A stretch of DNA of 64,000 nt, from NCBI GenBank assembly GCA_964017145.1, contig OZ024850.1, forward strand, positions 3,015,618 through 3,079,617, given 5' to 3'. Each line of letters opens with the position of its first letter. The first letter of the stretch is position 1. A program made the position numbers and the translations under genes. This DNA comes from Agrocybe praecox (lineage: Eukaryota; Basidiomycota; Agaricomycetes; Agaricales; Agrocybaceae). Below, in pieces: positions 49,809-59,912 of this stretch. The notes below the pieces were generated by a model, which saw only the letters and a list, made by a program, of their open reading frames with translations, was not told the origin of the DNA and searched no databases.

Positions 49809-50408
49809 ATAGCTTTATCTTTAGTCAATGTTTTCTTCTACGCTATATTATAATGTATGATGTTTTGTGTCATTTAATCTGATTGAGTTACTCCTGGGTA
49901 CTCTTTTATTCACAGTGGGCATTGATTTCTTTTTCTGGAGCTAAAGGCGCTTTTTTGTGTTAATAAGTAAATTCGGTGATGTAGTACCTCTTTTTGAATA
50001 AATCATGTGGCAGGAAAACAAAGACGCTATTTGGTACACTTGATTTTTTTTAGCAATATAGTAATCCTTTGGAGATGAATTATATCTTAGGGAATAATAA
50101 CGCTCTTGATTATTAATGATCCCATAAGGTCTTAAAAACTCTTTTCAAACTAACTTGTGATTTTAAGTTGATAAATAACTCTTTTTATAACTGGCTATGC
50201 TCTAAGGCTTCGAGGATGGACTAGGAATCTAAACTTAAATCCCAATTATATTAAGTCTCTAGATTACTTTAGAATAAGATTGATTATAAATGTGTTCTTT
50301 GGAGCTCTATAAATAAACAAATAAATAAAGTTTACAAAAGGAGAACTTAGGGAAAGTTTCAGATTTTAGTTCCGGAATGACCATAACCTAGGAGTCCCAA
50401 GGAGTCCC
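49809..50408. other. AT-rich non-coding end of the giant element
   Basis: No ORF. AT-rich sequence leading into the right subterminal repeats, as expected for CACTA-like element ends. Confidence 0.6.
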
Positions 50409-50463
50409 TGGATGCCCTAGCTCCCTGGGATGCCCTTAGACACCCTCAGGGACACCTAGGGAC
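50409..50463 (-). repeat. right subterminal repeats of the giant element
   Basis: Reading leftward on the minus strand: TCCCTAGG, then GGCATCCCAG (50434-50425), then GGCATCCAG. This mirrors the left end. Confidence 0.8.
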
Positions 50464-50815
50464 AATGGTCATTTTCCTGATGACGAAAGATTGCGCCTGA
50501 GAAGTAAGCCTCTTCAATGACGTCGGTGCGGTCACACTGCAGACGGACTGGATTGGTGTCATGCCATTGATTTATGAATTCGTTCCTCGAAAAGCGGGGC
50601 GGGCGAGTATAAGCAAACATAGGGTGAGTGCTTTTAGAAGTATGATGAAAAATGCTGCGAGGGGGAAACCGGGAGGAGGGATTTAGAGAAGTTGGGGTTG
50701 TTGATGGCGTTGCTGGAATAAGCGGGGCCTGCCCCACTTTTTCATGTGAAAAAGTTTCTGGAATGCTGTCCTCAACTGTGGTGAGGGTGAGGGTGGAGTT
50801 AGATTTGTCAGACAT
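50464..50815 (-). pseudogene. gypsy accessory ORF X, 5' portion (cut by the giant transposon)
   Basis: ATG at 50815. About 110 residues, Ser/Thr/Pro-rich (IPATPSTTPTSLNPSSRFPP), then AYTRPPRFSRNEFINQWHD and EEAYFSGAIFRHQ. The frame runs into transposon sequence and stops. The continuation is 17529-17965. It lies just downstream of the integrase, the same strand as the gypsy genes. Confidence 0.6.
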
Positions 50816-50983
50816 GATGCTAGCGTTTTTCGCTGAGGATGACTATGTGTGCAAAAGTGTGGTTCGTTGTGGAATGAAATAGGATGTGTTGCATTGCTGG
50901 CTTATAAGGTGTAGGAATTTACGTTATTGATGGAGAATATGTTTGCTTAAATTTTTAGACCATGTCAACGAATCTATTGGATA

Positions 50984-53900
50984 CTAATCGGACTCAGAAC
51001 TAGATGTTCCTGAATCTGCTTGTTCGGAGTTGTCTTGGTGGTTTTCTCTCATGAATGAATGGTGTCGTGAAATGTATGGGAGTAATCGAAAGGGTGCTAC
51101 TTTAGTCTGCATATTTGTGCCGTCTAATTCTCTGAGCTGGTACGCTCCATATTCAGTTCGTCCTACAACCTGGTATGGCCCTAAATAACGTGGTTTATGT
51201 TTGCGATCCAGTGATGATTCTACCGCAGTGTTCCGAATTAGTACTAATTCTCCAGGGTTATATGTTTCACGTGTCATGCGCCGATGAAATCTTTGTTCAA
51301 ATTGTGCCTTGGATGCAAATCGGGCTTTTCGAAGCGTTTCTGCTGCTTTGATTTTATCATTCTCATGTTTCTCAAGTTGTCTCATTCGTAAGGCAAGCAA
51401 TTCACTGGTTGTAAGTCCTGTTCTAAATCCATCAACCAAAAATGTGGCTTCGGTAAGGTCTAGGGGTAAGATCGGATCAGTACCGTGTAAGAGCTGGTAT
51501 GGTGAGAACCCAGTAGTACGGCTCACAGTTACACGGTCTGCGAATAATGCTTCTGGTATCTTATCTGGCCAATTCTTAATATTACCTTGGCAAGACTTGA
51601 CAATCGCTTCCCTGAGCGTAAAATGACCGCGTTCTACTACTCCATTGGCATGGTGATTATAAGGCATAATTTTAATTTGTGGAATTCCTAAGCGTTTGAG
51701 AAGAATTTCAAATGCTTTCTTGACTTCTGGACCGTTGTCGGTTATAACTTTCTGTGGAGCTCCATATCGGCAATAGATCATATTCCAAAAAAACTTAGAT
51801 AACTCCTTTGATGTTGCATTGCGTAAGGCTTGGGCTTCACATGTTCCAGACAAATCGTCTCTAGCCGCAACAATATATTTGAATCCTTTACTTTCGGGCA
51901 TGTGCATTATATCAATATAGACTTTTGCAAACAGTGAAGTCGGTGTTGATACAGTCAGCGGTATTTCCAGTCTTTTTAGGCTTCGAATCTGACATTCATG
52001 ACATGATCAGACATGATGATACACATCTGCCCTCATATGAGGCCAAAAAAATCGATGACGTATAGTTTCATGCACAGCCTGGACACCTCGGTGACCTAGA
52101 TTCTCATGCGCTTGATTTAAGATTATAAGCTTTTTGGCAGGCTCAGTGACTACGAGTAATGGTGGCTTTGATCCATTTCGCTTATAGAGTTTGGTTTCCT
52201 TAACAAAGAATTCCATCGCCTTGGCAAGAAACCGTCGCTTTTTTTGTAGGTCGGCAATGTTGGGTGATTCGAGAGTTGTTAAAAAATGTTTAATATCATT
52301 TAAAAGTTCTTCTTGCTGCGCTCGAGCAGCAAAACATGAGGGCAAATTAATATCAGTGTTTGTATTGACTTTTTCTTCCAGGTTGAACATAAATTTGTGA
52401 TCCGGAATGAATGTTAGAAGGGCGATGTTATCTAGCCATGAGTCATCATCACTTTCGGGTTCTTCTCCTTCTGCAAGTGGTCGTCTAGATAGTGCATCTG
52501 GGCCTTTATGCTTTTCCGCAGGTACATGTATTAATTTGAAGTCAAACATAAGGATGCCTTGAATCCATCGATTAACTGCTGCGCTTGGCTGTAGATCCGG
52601 CTCATTCAGCATTCCTTTTATGTATTGAGCATCAACTTCAACGTGGAGTTGCTTGACACCAATAATATAAAGTCGCCAGTGTTGAAGGGCACGATATAAC
52701 CCAAATAGTTCTAATTTTGGCTGTGAGTAACGCGATTCTCTCTCTGACATAGGAACAGATCCATATCGGGCAGGTCGACGTTTTCCGTCTTCATCAATCT
52801 GTGATAATATCATTCCTGCTGCATCTCTACTTGAGTCAACGGAGAGGATGACGGGTAGGGTGGATGTGTAATCAATGGGTCGTAATGCAGGGCTGCTTGA
52901 AATTAGTTCCTTAATTTGATCAAAAGCGGCTTGACGACGTTCATCCCAAACAAATTCGGCTCCTATGTGGTATAATTCTGTTAATGGCCTGACAATTTTG
53001 GAGTAATTAGGTATCCATATCCGAACAGTTCCACAGAGCCCCAAAAATTGACGTACTTCTTTTGGCGTGGAAAGCTGCGGCCAGGTAAGTATCTTTTCTA
53101 CCTTCTTATTGTCAGGTTCACGTCCTTTTGAATTACATTTCTGTCCAATGATAAGCACTTCAGGTAAGCATATTTGCGCTTTATTTGCTGCAAACGTAGC
53201 ACCAGAACATGCAACACGGTGCATGATTCTATGTACATCCTGTGCGTGTTCCCAAATGAATTGACGTATGCCTTCATTTCCAGGCATGGTGGCAGGTTTA
53301 CCATTCTCGAGTAAATACTGAGTTTTTGGGCCTTTGACGGGAAGGTCATCTATAAATATATTGGCCGTATTAGGAATTTCATCTTTTAATACCATCACCA
53401 TACATTTCTGAAACTCTGCAGGCGAATTGGTGAATCCTGTTGGTAATGACGTGATTTGTAATAGTCCCAATGGTGTCATAAAAGCTGTTAATCCTCGACT
53501 TCTAGGGTGTATTTTTCGTGCGTCAAATCCCCAGAATAAGTCAAACACAGTGTAACATTGATGTCCTGCAAATCCTTCAACAAAATCATCAACGATAGGT
53601 AGTAATCCTGCGTCTCGGACTGTAATTTTGTTTAGCGGCTGAAGATCATGTACAATCCTTAGTTTGCCATTCTTTTTAAGAACTACAAACCATCGGGAGC
53701 GATAGGATGATTGACTTTGCTCATATACTCCTGCATCCATTTTTAATTTCAGAACGTCAAGGACTTGAGGTAAAAGACCAGGTGGTATTGGAATGTTTTT
53801 GTATTCCCACGGAGAATGCGGAATGGTAGGAATTATGTATGGAGAAAAATAGGATTCCTTCAAAGTACCACGTTCTACATCTTCGAATGCAATTGCGTTT

Positions 53901-54250
53901 TCATTGAGAATCATGATAAATTGAAACAGTTTTTCTTCTTCTGTTGATAGAAATCCTTGTGAATTTATATTTAACTCAGCCATGCACTCTAGTGTTATCT
54001 TGTTTGTGGGTGTAAATTTTGGTGGTCGGATAGGTAATTTAGGTAATGTTAGAAGGGGATCTTCGGGGATTTGTCTGGTTACATGACAATCTTCTGGAAA
54101 TGTGGTTGATACGGGATGAACTTTCTTATCTACACGTTTATATGCTGTAAATACATCGACAGTATCAAGTCCAGGTACAAATATGAGTTCATCGTCTTCT
54201 TCTGCAATGTAGGTTTGTCCATTGTAAAGGAAGATAGTGTCAAGACTTTG
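50984..54250 (-). pseudogene. gypsy Pol: RT, RNase H and integrase, with an in-frame TGA
   Basis: The RT begins near EEDDELIFVPGLDTVDVF and includes SRWFVVLKKNGKLRIVHDLQ, LPTGFTNSPAEFQKC and the catalytic box NIFIDDLPVKG. RNase H follows (ILSVDSSRDAAGMILS, LELFGLYRALQHW, HKGPDALSRRP). The integrase zinc finger HENLGHRGVQAVHETIRHRF is cut by TGA (52007-52009) just before its CHEC pair. In the same frame beyond it come the D,D,E core (YIDIMHMP, VITDNGPEVKK, NGVVERGHF) and the C-terminal GPYQVVGRTEYGAYQL. No chromodomain. The TGA probably arose from CGA, as Arg is usual here. The same open frame extends upstream to 56854. Confidence 0.85.
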
Positions 54251-56420
54251 CGCGGGGAACATGATAGAGTTCAAGTTTGACTGTGTATATGTGCTTTGTG
54301 TGATGTGCATGTTGTATGGCGCGGGGAACATGATAGTATTCAAGTTTATATTATTAAATATAACTTGAATAAGATTAGGTATGTTGGAATACAGTTCTAG
54401 TCCTGCTAGATATGTGTGTACAGACGTACAAGATTGAATTAGGCAATGAGCTATTTTTAATGAAGTGGCTGTGTTCCGTGTTATTATTAGATTTTTGTAT
54501 GTTAATAGGATGTTGAGGGACGGTTTGAATAATCTGTTAAGTTGGGGAGCTTTTGAGTCGCTTTTAATTGCTGGTATGTATTCAGTAGATACAGGAGTAT
54601 CCAACAAAATTATGTTTGGTAAGATTTGAAGCATGTAGTGTAGTAAAATTTGACAATCTTGAAAGTCAACTTGTATGCTATGGACAATGGGAGACGATGG
54701 GTATGGTAGCCAGACCTGTTTAAATAGAGAGTAGAGTTTAGGACTATCAAGATAAATGAGTTTGTAGAAGGATGTAAGGGTTTTATCAGTAGTGTAGTAT
54801 GATTTGTAAGCAAGAAGAGATATGCTTACACCTGGCGCTTCTCCTGTATTCCCCATCTCATTTCTTCCCTGTTCGAGAGTTGATTCTGAATGCGATGAAT
54901 GATACGAGTAAATAGAAAGAATAATCTCGCAATTTGGTGAAGATTTGGTGGAGATATGACACATCCTTGAGTATATTGTTGCCAAAAAGGAGGAAAATCG
55001 TACTGTTTCACTCGATTGTCGGCCGTATGAGCCATTCTTGTTAGCGAACAATGACTCGTTGTATACATGGATGGTAAGGCTACTCGAATATGCAGCTTGA
55101 CCGGGAATACTAAGCGAAACGAACGTGCAGGGATAAGTTTCGGTCCAAAAACAGGAGGAGGGGGAGATACCATTTATATTCGCATCGCTTTCCATCAATT
55201 CTGCGTCGATTGTCACAGCCAAGGGTGCGTTGTGTGCGGACAGGTCGTGCGGTTCTAACGCGTCTGTGATTAGATGGGTAGCATAAAAATTGCATGCGCC
55301 GCACCTCGATATGGAGGGGTTGTTTCCTGGGAAAAAGCGCTCTCTGGGAACAATGATGCATGTGCTCATTATGGTTCTTATGGCTGTCATATTCAAGTAA
55401 AAGGAAGTTAGCCATAATTGACAACGTTTGGTGGAATGGAGAGGTGATATGAGTGTTATAGAAGTAATTTTCGTCGAAATTCTACCTGATTTTAAGTAAA
55501 ATGTCTTATAACTCCGTTTGAAACGTGTTTCTTCCAAATATTTTTGGTGTAGTCGATAGAGTGAACCAAAGCGCGAGTTCTGGCCAAGTTTGAAGCTATT
55601 TGAGCGGTGTGGAGTAAAGATATGGGTTTCTGAAGTTATGGGAGGAGGAGGAAGAAGCCAAGGAAGGTGGGAGGATTCTAAGATCTGGTACTGCCTCACA
55701 TAACCGGTCATGTGGGCCCTATCAAAGGATAATAAATATAAATCATATGTAGCTATACAAAAATAGCAGGTATTGTCCGGGGTAACTGAATATAGAATGA
55801 TATCACACGGATGCACCAGGCATGTAGAGTAAAAATATCTTGACAGAACAATGATGGAATAGAGTTTCGTCGCACTCTGAATGAAGGAATAGGAGTAGGA
55901 AGGATAGTTAAGTGCACGGAAGGGCATACAGGTCAAATAAAAATGAAGAAAAATGGTGGAAGGCGTGTGTAGATAGGTGATATACTGTAGATCGGGTCCG
56001 TGCGCCGTGAGTAGTGAATGAAAAAATACAAAAGGGGAATAATCCATCGAGTCCTGGATGAATAATGAGTGGAAGACGAATCCTTGAGAGTAACAGAGAT
56101 GTGTATGGATCAAATAAAAATAGAGCGGATCGGTAGAGCAAATGTAGACTGAGGTAACATACTGTAGATCGAGTTCGGGTGGCATCCGGAATAAATAGAA
56201 GCATGGGAGAAATGGATCAACCATTGAGTTCCAGGTGAAGATAAGAGGGTCGGAGATGTAACAGGGTGAATAGATAGGTTTCCATGTCAAAGAAAAATAG
56301 CATAAAATGATCGAAAATGGGTATAGGTTGGTAGAAGACGGAATATCGAGTTTGTTGAGCTTGGGGATCTTTTGTAAGCATTTAGAATGGATGTAAAGCG
56401 AACATAATTCACCTGAATAC
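54251..56420 (-). other. pyrimidine-rich hypervariable spacer in the Pol frame with degenerate repeats
   Basis: Open in the RT frame for over 700 codons but rich in Tyr, Phe, Ser and Leu, with no domain. Segments such as DLQYVTSVYICSTDPLYFYL and DLQYITYLHTPSTIFLHFYL repeat at about 55-60-residue intervals. A CGCGGGGAACATGATAG block is duplicated at about 54252 and 54321. The lack of stops may simply follow from few purines on this strand. It could be a spacer, an intron or a fast-evolving protein region. Confidence 0.5.
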
Positions 56421-59400
56421 CTATATTTCGATTGAGGCATCAGATTGATATCCTTCATCAACCTCAATGGCAGCTTCCTGATCATAGAGTCGATTTTGAA
56501 CTGCTGGTTGCTGAAGCCTATCCAATACCAAATAAAGGACTCTGTTAAGGTCCTCTCCTTCAGGAAATAACAAGTGAAGGATTCGTGTAACAGGTGCAGC
56601 CAGTTCCATATAGCGCTCAGCCCAGAGTATCTCTTGTAGAACTTGAAAGTATTCAGCTTCAAAATGATGGAGGACTGGACTGTAGTCATATCCAATGGTT
56701 GGGTCGATGTAATGGGTGTTGATGTACTGTTTGAGTCCATGGGGAAAGCCAGCTGCAATAAAGAATTTCTGGAATGTGTTGATAAGTAGGGTGATCTCCT
56801 TTCGACAGTTGAGAAGCTTTTGAATGTGTGGAAGCCATCTATTATTGTGTGCACTCCTGCTTCGAGTTTGGGCGCCTAAATGTCGTTCCAGGGCCTTTAA
56901 ATTCATATACTCTGGGAAAAGCTTGTTGAAGGTTTGTCCTGGGAGAATATGCTTCCATTGGGCAGCCCTGAGGTTCGAGTAACGATATCCAAACTGAATA
57001 GCAGCTAATTTCTCCATGGCTGTTAGAACTTTGTGGCTGGCTTTAAATAGGACAGGGTACCATCTCTGCATCGCATTGTAGAAGATCTCGTCTCCATTGA
57101 TTGGCCTATCTTCATCTGCACTGGGTTCGGTGTCCATGGCCTTGTGAGTATCCGGAGCATCAGAGGGTTCGGAGATTTTGGACTTCTCATGGAACTGAGC
57201 TGTTATGTCCTGCATCGGAGCGTTATTGGCCGCATCGTTGACATCGTTATGAAGCTCTGGTTCGACGCTTTCTGTAGATCTGTCCGCTTGTTCTGGGGCT
57301 TTATGGATTGGTGGCAATTCGATGTTTGGGAATGGGGTAGGAGAAGGAGGATATAAGAGTTCCAAGTCATTTAAATCGGTAGAACTCGATGAGGGTGTGC
57401 TGCTGGATGGTACAAGGTCTGGGAGTGACTCTGGTGTCCTCATCTTCGCTCTAGCTGAAGCCCAGTATCGAGTGAGAAGCTTTTCTGCCTCAGGTAAGCG
57501 AATCATGACCTTTCCTTCTGGAGAGATTTCGGTGTACTGCCCTTTGGAAAGATAATCAGGAACAATGACTCCGTCCGAGTAGGAATGAGTCCCAGTAAGT
57601 CCTTCCAGCTTGGTGCAGAATAACTCCTCATCTTTGGTAAGAGGTGTAGTGAATTCTTCGAAGGTTAAGGCAGGGAATCGGACCGGAACAGTAGATTGCT
57701 TAACTCCAGGTGGAAGTTTAGTTTCTGGGGGATACAAAAAAGCGCGCAGCTTGGAAGGGGAACTATTGTCCTGATCTGAAGAGCTATCAGTATCGTTTGC
57801 AGTCATATAAAAAAGCGAAGGATAATTATTGGAGACTGTATGAACTTCTTGTTGGAATGAAGGAGGTAAAGATAACTTGTTTAAAATTGGACTAAGTGAA
57901 TTGACAGTTTGATTGGATGGAGTATGTCGTTGTGAAGGGATTGGTGTATTGAGTCGTGGAAATGGTGTTCCTGGTCGTTGTGGTGGGCTCCTGGGTTGAT
58001 TATGATCGACAGTGTTTGATTGGGATGTCCTGGGATCGTCTGGTACATGAGGGAATTGTTGCTGGAAAGTACCAGGCATGTGGCCATTAATACATATGTG
58101 CTGAAGAGTTGTTTCGTAGTCAATTCCAGGCATGAGCCATTCAACCATCTCTCGCATGCGAGGATCATTCAAGTCGAAATGGAAGCATGTAAAGCTTCGG
58201 CCTTGAACAGAGCGAAGGATGCCGTTGTTAAAAGCAGTTAGAATTGATGTAGGGAATAGGACCCGAGCAAAAAGCTGTGTGGGAGTGTCTGGGTCTTTAC
58301 AGATGTCGGTTATGATTCCATTTGGACTGGTAAGGGTGCAAGAAGCAGTGTGAAGAGGTTGCTTTGTTATAGGATGATAAACAGAGTAGAATGGAACTGT
58401 AGATGTGTTTCCTGGTGCCATAGCTTGTTCAGAATCCATGTTAGAAGATTGGATAAATTGTGAGTGAAGATTGAAATGAGATTTCTGTCTTTTCAAAACT
58501 CTGCTTTTATACTCTCCTTTTTCTAAGTCCAGATTAATAATTTTCGCATTTTTGGTTGTTATTTCTTGTAAAACATGTGCTCCTGTAGATGGTAGCATAT
58601 AGAGATCGCCATCAATCACTCTAGTTGCTGATTGATTTATGTTCTCATGGTTATCTTCTGTTTTAGCTATGAATAGCTTTGTAACCTCGTGACATTTAAG
58701 CTTTCTTTGGGTGCTTAAATGCACTTTGCATTGTTCTCTGCATTTGGAGAACAATGGAGAAGACTTTTGGCTTTGTAATTCCTGTAGATAATTTGTTTCA
58801 TGTAGATCAGTTGTCATAGTGCAATGGGAATCATTATTTTGCAGGTCTTCTTCATTGTTTTTGGTTTTGCATTGTTCTACATATAAGGGTGTATGATCTA
58901 AGCTTCCTGGAATGTTCTGGGCTTCATCTAGACTTTCTGGTCGTAAATTTGGAATGCTTCGATGTATTGAATGTGATTTACCAGCTTTTGATGGATTTGG
59001 ATAATCATTAGCTTGCAAACTAAAGGAATATTTTGCTAGATTGGTATCTGGTCCAGTTTGTTTGGATGTCATTTGATCAGGTGTGACAAATATCTTGTAC
59101 TTTGGCTTATGTGATGTTGCATCTTTGAAGATTAAATAGGTTCCATCTGTACGTTCATCAATTGAAACATAATTGCCTCGCTGCCATGGTCGTCCAAGTA
59201 ATAATTCAAATGGTACCTTACTTCCAATGTAGAGATCAGCTTGAGTAAGGATATTTCCGCAGTTAAGTGGAACATCTGCTGCAAGCCCATCGAGTATTCC
59301 GTAGCCTCCATTAGCATCTTTCATTTGAAGCTTTCGGCTTACATCAATTGGAAGTTGTAGATATTTAACAGCAATGTCGTCCCGTATCACATTTATCTGA

Positions 59401-59903
59401 GATCCTGTATCGATTATGGCTTGTATTGGTTGTCCTCGGTAAGTCATGTTAAGCTTAATCAAAACATCATAATGGTTTGATCCTTGATACTCTTGAACAT
59501 TTGCAGCTGCTGCTATTGGATACTGCACTGTAGTTGGCTTGTTATTCTTGAGTCGTATAACTTCTTGGAGGGTGCTCGACAACTCTTTTGAGGTTCCTAA
59601 TATCTTGCGTAATGGTAAGGCAATTTCTGTATCCAATATTTCCTGTACTACGGATCGAGCATCAACTTGGTTGGAGTTTTCGGATCTTCGGAATACTTTA
59701 GTCTTATCTAGACTTTCCTTATTGTTTGAAGAATTTGGTTGGCTTCCCTGTACTTTTTGCCTTGCTTCTCCAGTAGTTCTTGTTTTATGAGTTTTCAATT
59801 TCTCAGGTCCTCCCATTTCAACATCTTTATCTTCTGGGAATCGTACTTCTCTTACATCAATAGGTCTTACTTCTTGGAGTACGGGAGGTAGATCTTCTTT
59901 CAC
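56421..59903 (-). CDS. gypsy protease-containing polyprotein segment
   Basis: In the same frame as Gag and separated from it by one TGA and three codons (no ATG at its start). After an acidic start (IDVREVRFPEDKDVEMGG) comes a retropepsin-like aspartic protease: YDVLIKLNMTYRGQPIQAII, catalytic DTGSQINVI and the FELLLGRPW strand. Long Ser/Pro-rich and acidic regions follow, with a helical C-terminal part (LVLDRLQQPAVQNRLYDQEA). Its end overlaps the upstream reach of the Pol frame (to 56854), so Pol expression may use a frameshift or splicing. About 1160 codons, longer than most gypsy proteases because of the C-terminal extension. Confidence 0.75.
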   Translation of the reverse strand: MKEDLPPVLQEVRPIDVREVRFPEDKDVEMGGPEKLKTHKTRTTGEARQKVQGSQPNSSNNKESLDKTKVFRRSENSNQVDARSVVQEILDTEIALPLRKILGTSKELSSTLQEVIRLKNNKPTTVQYPIAAAANVQEYQGSNHYDVLIKLNMTYRGQPIQAIIDTGSQINVIRDDIAVKYLQLPIDVSRKLQMKDANGGYGILDGLAADVPLNCGNILTQADLYIGSKVPFELLLGRPWQRGNYVSIDERTDGTYLIFKDATSHKPKYKIFVTPDQMTSKQTGPDTNLAKYSFSLQANDYPNPSKAGKSHSIHRSIPNLRPESLDEAQNIPGSLDHTPLYVEQCKTKNNEEDLQNNDSHCTMTTDLHETNYLQELQSQKSSPLFSKCREQCKVHLSTQRKLKCHEVTKLFIAKTEDNHENINQSATRVIDGDLYMLPSTGAHVLQEITTKNAKIINLDLEKGEYKSRVLKRQKSHFNLHSQFIQSSNMDSEQAMAPGNTSTVPFYSVYHPITKQPLHTASCTLTSPNGIITDICKDPDTPTQLFARVLFPTSILTAFNNGILRSVQGRSFTCFHFDLNDPRMREMVEWLMPGIDYETTLQHICINGHMPGTFQQQFPHVPDDPRTSQSNTVDHNQPRSPPQRPGTPFPRLNTPIPSQRHTPSNQTVNSLSPILNKLSLPPSFQQEVHTVSNNYPSLFYMTANDTDSSSDQDNSSPSKLRAFLYPPETKLPPGVKQSTVPVRFPALTFEEFTTPLTKDEELFCTKLEGLTGTHSYSDGVIVPDYLSKGQYTEISPEGKVMIRLPEAEKLLTRYWASARAKMRTPESLPDLVPSSSTPSSSSTDLNDLELLYPPSPTPFPNIELPPIHKAPEQADRSTESVEPELHNDVNDAANNAPMQDITAQFHEKSKISEPSDAPDTHKAMDTEPSADEDRPINGDEIFYNAMQRWYPVLFKASHKVLTAMEKLAAIQFGYRYSNLRAAQWKHILPGQTFNKLFPEYMNLKALERHLGAQTRSRSAHNNRWLPHIQKLLNCRKEITLLINTFQKFFIAAGFPHGLKQYINTHYIDPTIGYDYSPVLHHFEAEYFQVLQEILWAERYMELAAPVTRILHLLFPEGEDLNRVLYLVLDRLQQPAVQNRLYDQEAAIEVDEGYQSDASIEI

Positions 59904-59912
59904 TGTTGGAAA

